DNA of 64,000 nucleotides. Source: Cyclobacterium sp. (GTDB lineage: Bacteria; Bacteroidota; Bacteroidia; Cytophagales; Cyclobacteriaceae). The DNA lies in the NCBI RefSeq assembly GCF_014762705.1, contig NZ_JABURL010000031.1, positions 62,001 through 126,000 of the forward strand, read 5' to 3'. How positions within the stretch are numbered: the first letter of the stretch is position 1; every line of letters begins with the position of its first letter. The notes beneath the pieces are model-generated. The model ran no database searches, was not told the DNA's origin, and saw nothing but the letters and a program-made list of their open reading frames with translations. The translations under genes and the position numbers were made by a program. Of the stretch, positions 14,967-22,964 are shown one piece after another.

Positions 14967-16046
14967 TTAATTCTGGTCATTTACATACAGTGGTGCAAGA
15001 TCCCGGAACTGGGTTCCGATCATCCATTTTACTATGGCCCTGTACCCGTGCAGGGTATCTACCAGCTTGCCTACCTTATTGGTATCGGATATTTGGTTCA
15101 TACCCACTATCAGGTTACCGGGAGGAGTGATGATCACCCTTCGGGATCCACCCATCCAGGTTCGTGGCATTACCCGCAGCCTTCCGCTGGTGCCTTTCAG
15201 GGCAAAGGGTCGCCCTTCTTCGATATCCACTGCACCGATACCGGCTCCGGATCCGAAGAGCTTGTTTACATTCACGGCCAGGTCCTCGTGCACCCCGTAG
15301 GATACATGGGCGATCATGCCCCGGCCGTTGTTGTTTTTGTGTGCTTCGGGTACGGCTCCCCACATCTCCTTGAAGTAGGCGTAGGCATCGGTATCGTCAA
15401 AGGTGCCGGTACCTACGGCAAGAAGTCCCTCTTCGGCGATGGCTTTCTTAATAATCGTGTCCGGACCATCGGAAATCACCTTGTTATCGGCATCTTCCCA
15501 TTTGGCTTCGGCAGATGAAGGAGATTCACCAGCAGAGGTGATGGCCGTGCATCGGTAGATGATATTATTGAAATACACCAGATCGTCCACCGCATAGGTA
15601 TCGCCGGATGCCCATTCCTCGGGATCGTCGTGGTACTTGGAGTAGTAGAAGTTATCATTGATCTCTTCTGCGATCTTGGCAAACTCCTGCGCCCATACCC
15701 AGGCTGCGAAGGGCACTTCCTTGGCATTGATGTCCAGCATTTCTGACTGGAATGTTTCCCGAAGCTCCTCGGGGATCATCTTGATGATCTTCATGGCTCT
15801 TCGGGGCATAAGCACCCGCTTAGTCCATCTTCTCCCGCTCTTGGCAGTCTCGATGTCCAGGTTTAGCGGCCTTGATCCATCATCTACGGTCATCTTATTG
15901 AGGGCCAATGGCGTCAAGACATTCCGGCGAACGTCCAGATCGCGCACGATGTCCAGGCCATTCAGCATCTCGTTGATCAGAACCTTGTCCTGTTTTTCGA
16001 TATAGCCTTTGATGGCTTCTATATCGGTTGCTGGTTTTACTGACAT
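14967..16046 (-). CDS. Major capsid protein with inserted chitin-binding-type-3-like domain
   Basis: A 359-aa protein immediately downstream of the protease/scaffold gene, the usual place of an HK97-type capsid gene. Capsid-like parts are 'ETAKSGRRWTKRVLMPRRAM' and the C-terminal 'NLIVGMNQISDTNKVGKLVD'. Residues about 141-187 form a separate aromatic module: W145, Y151, V157-Y158, Y164-R165, P176 and W183 in the spacing of CBM5/12 (ChtBD3) domains. Such a surface module could bind glycans or stabilise the shell. There is no N-terminal delta domain, consistent with the separate scaffold. Confidence 0.85.
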   Translation of the reverse strand: MSVKPATDIEAIKGYIEKQDKVLINEMLNGLDIVRDLDVRRNVLTPLALNKMTVDDGSRPLNLDIETAKSGRRWTKRVLMPRRAMKIIKMIPEELRETFQSEMLDINAKEVPFAAWVWAQEFAKIAEEINDNFYYSKYHDDPEEWASGDTYAVDDLVYFNNIIYRCTAITSAGESPSSAEAKWEDADNKVISDGPDTIIKKAIAEEGLLAVGTGTFDDTDAYAYFKEMWGAVPEAHKNNNGRGMIAHVSYGVHEDLAVNVNKLFGSGAGIGAVDIEEGRPFALKGTSGRLRVMPRTWMGGSRRVIITPPGNLIVGMNQISDTNKVGKLVDTLHGYRAIVKWMIGTQFRDLAPLYVNDQN

Positions 16047-16076
16047 TTTGGTATTAGTGGTTTAGTTTTAGCTTAT

Positions 16077-17348
16077 TTACTCGGCTTTGGCTTTGATTCC
16101 AGCCTTAGCTCTCAGGGCTTTTATTTCTGCATCGGTCTCAGAATACAGGTAAGATTCTTTCTCATCCCCCTCGATGGGGTCAGGATTATCACCGCCGCTG
16201 TTGTCTACCTTCACTCCGGAGTTGCGGTAAGCCTGGATGTCCAGCTTCAGGGTCTTGTTTTCCTCGGTCAGGTCAGTGACGGAAGTGGTCAGGTTGCCTT
16301 TTTCGGTTTTCAGGTTGGTGACTTCTGTTTCCAGATCGGTTTTTTCCTGTGTCAGGCTGTCTACCTGGTCCTGAACGGGCTGCACGGCCTCGTCTACCCG
16401 GGCCTGCACTTCGTCGGGGGTGAACTTCTCATTGGCTCCGGTGAATGCTTCGATCTCTGCCCGGATGGCAGCGATGTCCTCGGCACTGACCTGGTCTTTT
16501 GCCAGCAGTGCCAGTGAATTTTTAAAATCCATATCTTCTTCTGTTTCGGTTTGGTTGCTTGGTGGGCTGGGTGGATCCTGAGGAGCCGGTGGATCGGCCT
16601 TCAGCTTAAAGGTCTTTTCCATATAGGCGGTGAGGCGTTGGAAAAGTCCGCGCTCGTCGGCGGCTTTCTTTTCGGGATTTTCACCGGTATAGTGGGCCAT
16701 CACCTGGCTGAATGCCATATCGGTGATGTCCTCGGGTGGGGCATCCTCAGATTCGTAGTCTTCAATCTGGTCTACAAATCCCTCTTCCTCTGCTTCCTGA
16801 GCGGTGAGCCAGTGGTCTTTGTAGTTCATGTACTTGCTCTGAATGTCCTCCAGGCTCTTGCCGGACTTATCGGCAAAGTGCTGGGCGATGATGCCATTGT
16901 ACTTATCCATCATATCTGCCATGTCCCTGAAGTCCTGTGCGTGACCGATGGCCAGGCCATTGGTACAGTGGATCATCAGCAGGGCATTTTTGGCGGTGTG
17001 GACCGTCTTGCCTGCGAGAAGGAGTACGCCGGCCATGCTTGCGGCCAGCCCATCATTATAGGTATGGATGTCTTTTTTGGAGGCGGCGATGGTATTGAAT
17101 ATGGGAAAGCCATGGTAGACCGATCCCCCGGGGCTGTTGATGTGGATATTGATCCGGTCGTAGTCTTTTTCCAGGGCTTTGAAATCCCTCACAAAGCGGT
17201 CGGCGGTGTTGGTCATCCTCCAGGTGTCTGTATCCAGGCTGGGGATGGTGCCATAGACCATGATGTCCACGGTCTTGCTTTCCTTTTGCTTGTTGGTGAT
17301 TTCGTAAAAGAGTCCTTTCTGAGGCATATCTTGTATGATTTGATACAA
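16077..17348 (-). CDS. ClpP-type prohead protease fused to scaffold domain
   Basis: A 423-aa fusion. Residues 1-200 are an S14 (ClpP) serine protease: 'INIHINSPGGSVYHGFPIF', catalytic Ser104 in LAASMAG, His127 in LMIHC, and probable Asp178 in KDHWLTAQEA. After a Pro-rich linker (about 251-266), residues 273-400 form a coiled coil typical of capsid scaffolds. The protease should digest the scaffold inside the prohead before packaging. An in-frame ATG at 16,532 (MDFKNSLALL) could give scaffold alone, as with lambda C/Nu3. The gene lies directly upstream of the capsid gene. Confidence 0.93.
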   Translation of the reverse strand: MYQIIQDMPQKGLFYEITNKQKESKTVDIMVYGTIPSLDTDTWRMTNTADRFVRDFKALEKDYDRINIHINSPGGSVYHGFPIFNTIAASKKDIHTYNDGLAASMAGVLLLAGKTVHTAKNALLMIHCTNGLAIGHAQDFRDMADMMDKYNGIIAQHFADKSGKSLEDIQSKYMNYKDHWLTAQEAEEEGFVDQIEDYESEDAPPEDITDMAFSQVMAHYTGENPEKKAADERGLFQRLTAYMEKTFKLKADPPAPQDPPSPPSNQTETEEDMDFKNSLALLAKDQVSAEDIAAIRAEIEAFTGANEKFTPDEVQARVDEAVQPVQDQVDSLTQEKTDLETEVTNLKTEKGNLTTSVTDLTEENKTLKLDIQAYRNSGVKVDNSGGDNPDPIEGDEKESYLYSETDAEIKALRAKAGIKAKAE

Positions 17349-17384
17349 GGATAGCCAGATGGACCGGGCCGGAATGGGACAAAA

Positions 17385-17795
17385 TCAGGCCGTTTTGGGC
17401 AGGGTGCAGGTAAAAACGAGGGTATTGTCGTTGCTGTCGCTGATGCCTGGGGCACTCTGCCTGCGGTACTCCATGCGGCAGGGATGCTCCTCACTGCCCA
17501 GGTAATGCCGCTCCCCGTTCAGCGTCTCTATATATATAAGGAGTGGGCGAAAGAAGTAGCGGCTGTGGAAGTACTCGTCCCGGGGAGTATTGGTATCTAC
17601 CCGGAAACTGATCAGGTAGCCCTGGTCTGTCTCCTCAGAGCTTTCGGTCAGCTCTGCCCGCTCCGGAAGAAATGGACAGAGCTCAAAGTGGGTGTCCAGA
17701 GAGACGGTGTCGGGGATATCGTCTTCCAGATAGATATCGGGGCTGAGATCGGCATCGGCTACCATTATCAGGGTGATCAGGGAGGTTCGTTCCAT
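17385..17795 (-). CDS. Phage protein of unknown function in capsid operon
   Basis: A 136-aa beta-rich soluble protein starting MERTSL at 17,795, where it overlaps the upstream stop (TAATG); an ATG two codons earlier is also possible. It lies just before the protease gene. No domain is recognised; a minor head or connector role would fit the location. Confidence 0.75.
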   Translation of the reverse strand: MERTSLITLIMVADADLSPDIYLEDDIPDTVSLDTHFELCPFLPERAELTESSEETDQGYLISFRVDTNTPRDEYFHSRYFFRPLLIYIETLNGERHYLGSEEHPCRMEYRRQSAPGISDSNDNTLVFTCTLPKTA

Positions 17796-18220
17796 TACCA
17801 TAGGGGGATGAGATCAAGTTCTTTTTCGCGTTTCCGGTACCGTTGCCACTTTTTCCAGGCCGTTTCCCACTCAAATTCTTCGATGGCCAGGTCGTATTTG
17901 TCCATAAACTTCCTGATGGCCTCGCTGGCATCGAGCTCGTGCGCCACGGCAGCTTCCACGAATAGCAAAAACTTCTGGTTAAAGGTATGCTCTATCATGC
18001 GGGCCAGGGCGTACAGCCTGTCCGGACTGGCATAAGGGCAGATGATGGTGATCATGAGTTGGTTTTTACCGGGAGCTTTCAGGAAGCTTTCAGATATATT
18101 GCTTCGGTGGCCCTTCTTTTTGATGTAGAGATAGTCTACCCTCAGGAAGTGGGTGTAGCCATAGTCTCTTTTCAGCATTTTGAAGGCGGGCAGGGAGACA
18201 GGGATTTCGTATGCTTTCAT
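17795..18220 (-). CDS. Phage protein of unknown function in capsid operon
   Basis: A 141-aa protein starting MKAYEIPVSL. The C-terminal half is a helical bundle rich in Trp and charged residues (FEWETAWKKWQRYRKREKEL). No family is recognised. A repressor-operator-like site at 18,236-18,251 lies just upstream of its ATG. Confidence 0.75.
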   Translation of the reverse strand: MKAYEIPVSLPAFKMLKRDYGYTHFLRVDYLYIKKKGHRSNISESFLKAPGKNQLMITIICPYASPDRLYALARMIEHTFNQKFLLFVEAAVAHELDASEAIRKFMDKYDLAIEEFEWETAWKKWQRYRKREKELDLIPLW

Positions 18221-18235
18221 GTTAAAAAGATACTA

Positions 18236-18274
18236 TTAGCGTTTTTCACTTTTTGGGACATATTGGATATATAT
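18236..18274. promoter_or_regulatory. Operator-like site plus 23-bp repeat
   Basis: TTAGCGTTTTTCACTTTTT matches the operator at 38,951 base for base over 19 nt. It is followed by a 23-bp sequence identical to positions 839-861. The combination lies in front of the 141-aa gene at the head of the capsid operon. Confidence 0.6.
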
Positions 18275-18281
18275 AAAAAAA

Positions 18282-18569
18282 TTACAATTTGAAGGTTTTG
18301 ATAAACTGCTCCCTTACTTTTTTGTCTGCGGCGAAGTAATCTTTCAGGGCGGTGATGTAGTCCTCCTCATGGGCTGGCTCGGCGGTAAGGCGGAGTATTT
18401 CTTCGGCCTTTTCCTGGACGGATACCACATCACAGCCCCTGGCGTGGATAAAGCCGCCTCCCTCCGTGGCGCATACCTGTACCCAGTAGACACGGGCTTC
18501 TTCTTTTTTGGGGTCACAGTCGAGTTTGAGGATTTTCTTTTGCTGTTCGTCGATCCAGTAGCTGTTCAT
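18282..18569 (-). CDS. Small phage protein, unknown function
   Basis: A 95-aa protein starting MNSYWIDEQQKKILKLDCD. The first gene after the 18.6-kb control region, so potentially the leader gene or regulator of the structural operon. Acidic N-terminal and helical C-terminal halves; no motif recognised. Confidence 0.7.
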   Translation of the reverse strand: MNSYWIDEQQKKILKLDCDPKKEEARVYWVQVCATEGGGFIHARGCDVVSVQEKAEEILRLTAEPAHEEDYITALKDYFAADKKVREQFIKTFKL

Positions 18570-19018
18570 CTTTTTTGTACTTTTCTAATGTAGGAAAAAG
18601 GGTATATCAAAAAGCTAAATTCACTACAATATAAGCGTTTTTCGCTAAACTTCAAAAACAGTGTAACATTGTAACATCCGTTACCAATCGGAAAAAGTGC
18701 ATTGATTATCAGATGGATAGGAGTTTTCAGGCTGTTACAAATGCCTGTTACAAGGCGTTACTTTTGTAACATATTAAATGCTTCGTTTTCAAAATTAAAC
18801 CTTACGTTCGTTGACAGGCGTAACATCTGTAACAAACCCACTTGCGGGAAACCGACATATACCGTATCTATTCCTATATATTTTATAATTATATTAATAA
18901 TGTTACAAATGTTACAATGTAACGCCTTTTTTTCGCCACGAAAATGAGGGGAGAAAATGGGTAATTAGTCTAAATATTTAGTTATTGTATTCTGTAAAGA
19001 TTTCAGTTGCAAATGGGC
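18570..19018. promoter_or_regulatory. Second control region with operator-like clusters
   Basis: A gene-free spacer. Position 18,633-18,647 holds AAGCGT-TTT-TCGCTA, a variant of the immunity-region operator. Between 18,663 and 18,923 there are twelve GTAAC/GTTAC half-sites in four clusters at 18,663-18,684, 18,734-18,770, 18,820-18,833 and 18,902-18,923, mostly 8-10 nt apart. The same pentamer occurs as a palindrome TTGTTACGTAACAA in the repressor-Cro spacer. This is probably the switch for the leftward structural operon. Confidence 0.7.
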
Positions 19019-19059
19019 ACAAAAAAATCCGAGGGGAAGCTGCTACTTCCGCCCGGATT
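19019..19059 (-). terminator. Terminator ahead of the control region
   Basis: An AATCCG/CGGATT stem with an inner GGAAG/CTTCC stem is followed by seven T on the leftward strand. It ends the middle-gene transcript before the structural operon begins. Confidence 0.85.
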
Positions 19060-19094
19060 GATACTACAGTTTAATTGGTTAATTGCTTAACTGA

Positions 19095-19313
19095 TTAATC
19101 GATATGGGAAAAAAACCATTCTTGCTTTCCCATCACCTCCTTTTTCACGAAAACATATGATCTACATCTTTTTTTCGGTGGTTGGGTTTCATACCTGTTG
19201 ATTACCGTTGGATCTGGCCAATACGTCACCTTGTATTCGTTTGGGGTTTCCGGGTGCTTGTTTGGGTCTGGGAGTTTGTCGATTAGTTTCTGGAGTTCTT
19301 TGGCCGGTATCAT
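19095..19313 (-). CDS. Small phage protein, unknown function
   Basis: A 72-aa Pro/Lys-rich protein, last gene of the middle block, followed by the terminator at 19.02 kb. It opens MIPAKELQKLIDKLPDPN and ends EWFFSHID. No family is recognised. Confidence 0.65.
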   Translation of the reverse strand: MIPAKELQKLIDKLPDPNKHPETPNEYKVTYWPDPTVINRYETQPPKKRCRSYVFVKKEVMGKQEWFFSHID

Positions 19314-19429
19314 TCGGATCGATTTAGGTGAAGGAAATTTATTGAGGGGAGATTGAAAGGAAGGTGCTAACGGTCGATTAGCTCAAGTTTCGTGGCCTCA
19401 ACCTGCGCCAATCTTTGCGTTAGGGTTCA

Positions 19430-19660
19430 TTAAGTATACACGCATCCGCACTCATGACATATATCAGCAGCAATATCAAGTTCATCGTCAATACCAGCAT
19501 CATCAGTAACAGTTAGTTCAAGGCTATCGCACTCCACACATTTCCTTTCTATCGGATTATTCACTTTTAAATGTGAGTAGTCTTTCCCGTCAGAATAACG
19601 CACACCAGCTAAGGGTGCATGGCCTTTGTCTGTTTCGTTAGGGTTGTGTTTTTCGCTCAT
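19430..19660 (-). CDS. Small zinc-ribbon protein
   Basis: A 76-aa acidic protein with CVEC and, 25 residues later, CHEC pairs, a four-Cys zinc-ribbon arrangement. Likely metal-stabilised; possibly nucleic acid or protein binding. No named family. Confidence 0.65.
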   Translation of the reverse strand: MSEKHNPNETDKGHAPLAGVRYSDGKDYSHLKVNNPIERKCVECDSLELTVTDDAGIDDELDIAADICHECGCVYT

Positions 19661-19723
19661 TTTAGTCCTATTTTAAAGTTATGTGGCTCGGTTCAGGTCA
19701 GCCACTGCACCTTATCTTTATCG

Positions 19724-20065
19724 TTATCTACAAGGTGGCACTACTGATAAGTCAATAAACCAGTCTCCTAATATTGATATTGTGTATGCCCATCTACCGT
19801 GAGGTCTTAATTCAGCATCCTTTAGGTGGTAGCCATTTCTACTCCAAATCGTCTCACCAACGCACGCACTTATAGCTTCTACAAGTTCTTCTTTAGGTTT
19901 AGCGTCTTCAACCCAAGCAACTGCAATTAAGTCTAAGTCACGGTGCATGCTTCCGTGCATCGCTAAAGTATAACCACACTCTAATGCTGCTCTTTTCATG
20001 TCATTATAGAGGCATGCATAAAAGACTGGTTTACCTTCAACTTTTATTTCATCTTTTGTTTTCAT
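19724..20065 (-). CDS. Conserved phage protein with nucleotidyltransferase-like motif
   Basis: A 113-aa protein of a type seen in many unrelated phages, marked by YACLYNDMKRAALECGY and the motif MHGSMHRDLDLIAVAWVEDA. The Gly-Ser with Asp-x-Asp pattern recalls the core of minimal nucleotidyltransferases, but activity is not established. It overlaps the DUF5131 gene by 4 nt. Confidence 0.8.
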   Translation of the reverse strand: MKTKDEIKVEGKPVFYACLYNDMKRAALECGYTLAMHGSMHRDLDLIAVAWVEDAKPKEELVEAISACVGETIWSRNGYHLKDAELRPHGRWAYTISILGDWFIDLSVVPPCR

Positions 20066-20886
20066 CTTTGATTTTGATTTGAATTATGAATAACTGGAAA
20101 CTCCCTCACCCGCAGATCTTCTGGCCATTCGCTGATATCTCCGCCGTGGCGGTCTTTGAGGGAAAGTTCTTTGGCCAGGTGGGTGCCGAGCTGCTTGACG
20201 AAGACGGGGATGTCTGCCTCCTGGCATTCTTTTATAATGACCCGAATCCATTCCACTTTGCAGGGTCGGTAGCGGTATTTCCCGGTTTCGTTGCCGGATT
20301 CACCGCCGATGATTACCCAATCAAAAAACTTGAAAACGGAACGCTCTTGAATCACTAGATGAGGTAATCTGAAATTCACTGAAGTGAAAGTAGGAAGAAA
20401 CTCATATTCATATAGCGGTTCGATAGATAAGAATTTCACCTTTGCTGGTATTTCATCATCCGAAAGCGCCAATGCACGTGAAAATCCGTTCATACTCCCC
20501 ACACTTGTCCCGAGCCACACATTATTCCATCCATCGCCCCAGTCCTCGGGGAGGTGAGCTGCGATGCGCTCGGGTCGCTTGGTCAGGATCTGGAATGTGT
20601 GCTGGGGGCACTGGCGGATGATCTCCCACATTTCGTCTCGGAATGAATCGATCTCCGGATGGAATACGTCCGTCAGGCTGCTGACAAAGATTCGGGAGGG
20701 CTCTTTGATCCGGAGGGGTTTGGTAAATACGGTCTTGGTCTTGCGTACTACCTTCGGATCATACCGGGTGTTTTTCATGCTATCCCGGTACATGTAGCAG
20801 TATTTGCAGTCTTCGTCCACCTTGGTGCAGCCTACGGCGATGTTCCAGGTGTAGTCTGTCCATTGGATGTTGGTTTGTGATGTCAT
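20062..20886 (-). CDS. DUF5131 (phage Gp37/Gp68) family protein
   Basis: A 274-aa protein. The Cys cluster CTKVDEDCKYCYMYRDS near residue 20 is the iron-sulphur-type signature of this radical-SAM-like family. 'SRIFVSSLTDVFHPEI', 'ILTKRPERI' and 'DWVIIGGESGNE' are further family blocks. The substrate is unknown; the family is common in phages and mobile elements. It is in the middle block near the modification genes. Confidence 0.9.
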   Translation of the reverse strand: MTSQTNIQWTDYTWNIAVGCTKVDEDCKYCYMYRDSMKNTRYDPKVVRKTKTVFTKPLRIKEPSRIFVSSLTDVFHPEIDSFRDEMWEIIRQCPQHTFQILTKRPERIAAHLPEDWGDGWNNVWLGTSVGSMNGFSRALALSDDEIPAKVKFLSIEPLYEYEFLPTFTSVNFRLPHLVIQERSVFKFFDWVIIGGESGNETGKYRYRPCKVEWIRVIIKECQEADIPVFVKQLGTHLAKELSLKDRHGGDISEWPEDLRVREFPVIHNSNQNQR

Positions 20887-20892
20887 GGGATT

Positions 20893-21318
20893 TTAGGTCA
20901 AAAGTTTAAAATTATTTTTCTCAACTTCCTGATACAGGGTATTGCCTGACTTCATCAGGGTGTAGGGTAGGAATACCTCTGCCATGCCTGCCACTTCGGC
21001 TTCTACGATGGCCATCTGTGCTTCTACCCAGTCTTTCACTATTCGCCAGGAGACTCGAATGGCCTGCTCCCGGTTGCAGAGGTTACGTGGTACTTTCTTG
21101 TTTTTCTCCATGGCCCGCAGTACTCCGGCATAATTTGCCGGAAGGGAGAAGGCAGTCATCTGATCGGCTACGTTAAGGCAAAAGGTGACGGCAATGGGTA
21201 TTCCGTCATCGTCGTAGTCGCAGACGATCTTCTTGGCACCATGAGCCACCAGCGTTTGCTGGATCTCACCAATGGTCTTGATGGAATCGATTTTTGTGGT
21301 ATAGTTTAGTATAGCCAT
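20893..21318 (-). CDS. Conserved phage protein, unknown function
   Basis: A 141-aa alpha/beta protein. The block 'SWRIVKDWVEAQMAIVEAE' with following 'AEVFLPYTLM' recurs in phage proteins of unknown function. An N-terminal beta hairpin region (IVCDYDDDGIPIAVTFCL) precedes it. No membrane segment. Confidence 0.8.
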   Translation of the reverse strand: MAILNYTTKIDSIKTIGEIQQTLVAHGAKKIVCDYDDDGIPIAVTFCLNVADQMTAFSLPANYAGVLRAMEKNKKVPRNLCNREQAIRVSWRIVKDWVEAQMAIVEAEVAGMAEVFLPYTLMKSGNTLYQEVEKNNFKLLT

Positions 21319-21319
21319 C

Positions 21320-21514
21320 TTAATCCTTGTTTAGATTTTCTACTCCGTAGTCTTCGATGTAGCTCAGGATCCGGCTTTCGTCCTGGTTGAGGGGTTGTCC
21401 GGATTCTGATTTCATCATGATGCGGTTGTACAGCCAGAGCAGATAGCTGTCGGGTACGTTGGCCATGGGCGTATTTTTGTACTTACCAAAGGGCATGAGG
21501 GTCTGGTCGTTCAT
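21320..21514 (-). CDS. DUF3820 protein (short)
   Basis: A 64-aa protein with the DUF3820 signature MPFGKYKNTPMANVPDSYLL. Similar modules are found at the C-terminus of exonuclease X-like and other DNA-processing enzymes. A second, longer paralogue lies at 22,539-22,964; the two share the start M(N/K)D(Q/E)TLMPFGKY. Confidence 0.85.
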   Translation of the reverse strand: MNDQTLMPFGKYKNTPMANVPDSYLLWLYNRIMMKSESGQPLNQDESRILSYIEDYGVENLNKD

Positions 21515-21545
21515 AGCTTTTAATTTTCGATTTGACTGTCTTTGA

Positions 21546-22250
21546 TCAGGCGCGCATGACTTCGATGGTCTCCAGGTCTTGCATGCTGATGCAGCGGGCA
21601 GCGATGTCTGCTATTTTGAGTTCGGCATTGAGCGGTCTATACAGGGCAAGTCCTACGATGATCTGGTAGTCTAGTGAAAAGAGCAAGAGTGCATCATTGC
21701 CTGTGGTGACCATGTAGTAAATTTTTTCGGCTTCGGATACCGCTATCGCCTGGATTAGCTTATCGATATTGTCTGATGTGATCATCTTTCCGTCCAGGGT
21801 GAACACATATTCTGGATCTCGAACTTCGATCGTTCGGTTGGTTCGGATCTCTCCGGTCTCCTGGCAGTGCTGGCAGTCGTAGGTATCTCCCCAGTGTTCA
21901 AATCGACCAGCTCCCTCACAGCTGGGGCACTCGGCGGTTTCATTGGTTTTGATGAGTGGAATTTCATTTAGCATGTCGATTAATTCCCGCTTCTCTATTT
22001 CGGCCTGGTAAAGCACGGCCTTGGGCAGAATGCCCTGTAGGTTGACCACTTTTGCCTCTGGTTCAGGTACCTTGTTTTCCTTGCATTCAGGGACGAGGAT
22101 AAAGGAATGTGAATTGGCCGCTCCGGTCCATCGGGTCTGCCCCCACTCCAGTGGAATGTAGTGGCTTAGCCTTTGCTCGTAGGCTGAGGTGGGATGCTTT
22201 ACCCGAAAGAGGTCCAGGAGTTCAGTTGTTTTTTCTTTAATTGGATTCAT
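21546..22250 (-). CDS. Protein with DnaJ-like zinc repeat, unknown function
   Basis: A 234-aa protein. The centre (residues about 108-135) has CPSCEGAGRF and CQHCQETGEI, the CxxCxGxG repeat of DnaJ-type zinc fingers. No J domain is present. The C-terminal half is an alpha/beta domain (YYMVTTGNDALLLFSLDYQ). It may bind unfolded protein or nucleic acid; function unknown. Confidence 0.78.
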   Translation of the reverse strand: MNPIKEKTTELLDLFRVKHPTSAYEQRLSHYIPLEWGQTRWTGAANSHSFILVPECKENKVPEPEAKVVNLQGILPKAVLYQAEIEKRELIDMLNEIPLIKTNETAECPSCEGAGRFEHWGDTYDCQHCQETGEIRTNRTIEVRDPEYVFTLDGKMITSDNIDKLIQAIAVSEAEKIYYMVTTGNDALLLFSLDYQIIVGLALYRPLNAELKIADIAARCISMQDLETIEVMRA

Positions 22251-22304
22251 GGGATTGATGATTTGGTTATGTAGTCAGGTTAGGCATCACTAGAAATTAA
22301 ATGC

Positions 22305-22493
22305 TTAATCCTCTTCCCAATAATCGGGTCTACAATTTTGACAACACGATTCCCTTCCTTTCTCCAGGGATTCCTTGTATTCTTCTTCTGTAAGGATCAC
22401 ATAGACTCCGGGTATCAGTTCCATGGGGCCCTCTATTTCGAAGGTCATGGTGTTGTCTTTTAAATTTCCGGTTACTAAATCTGCTTTGTACAT
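22305..22493 (-). CDS. Small phage protein with CCQNC motif
   Basis: A 62-aa acidic protein; the last 15 residues contain SCCQNCRPDYWEED. The middle (VYVILTEEEYKESLEKGRE) suggests a beta strand and helix. No family recognised. Confidence 0.6.
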   Translation of the reverse strand: MYKADLVTGNLKDNTMTFEIEGPMELIPGVYVILTEEEYKESLEKGRESCCQNCRPDYWEED

Positions 22494-22538
22494 AGTTTGA
22501 TGATTTGAGGATATGATGATGTGATTGTATAGGTTGAT

Positions 22539-22964
22539 TTAGAAAGGCAATTCATCATCCATTGTTGGATGCTCGTATATTGGCGAATAATTGTAATTTT
22601 TACTCACAGATGGATGACTGCAGCATGTTTCTTTGTTCTCCATGTTAAATTCAGAATATGAAAAAACCCTCTTTAATTCTGTACCTAATGGTTCTCCCTT
22701 TTCATCAACTTTAACAAAGTATTCATCCTGATGAAATATTTCATAGCATTCAGCGCATGACATTTGGAATACACAAAAAGACCTTTTTTGAACATCTTTG
22801 TTTTCGATGTACGATATGAAATTCACTTCGTCGGTGGTGAGTATTTCGTCTTTATCGTACCTTCTCAGGATATCATGATACATCCAGGTCAGGTGCTTTT
22901 CAGGAACCTGGGCCAATGGGATGTTTTCGTACTTACCAAAGGGCATGAGGGTCTCGTCTTTCAT
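22539..22964 (-). CDS. DUF3820 protein with Cys-rich extension
   Basis: A 141-aa protein. Residues 1-55 repeat the DUF3820 module of the gene at 21,320 (TLMPFGKYENIPLAQVPEKH). A C-terminal extension carries CVFQMSCAEC and CCSH. It ends DDELPF, a type of acidic-hydrophobic tail seen in SSB-like proteins. Overlaps the next gene upstream by 4 nt (ATGA). Confidence 0.8.
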   Translation of the reverse strand: MKDETLMPFGKYENIPLAQVPEKHLTWMYHDILRRYDKDEILTTDEVNFISYIENKDVQKRSFCVFQMSCAECYEIFHQDEYFVKVDEKGEPLGTELKRVFSYSEFNMENKETCCSHPSVSKNYNYSPIYEHPTMDDELPF

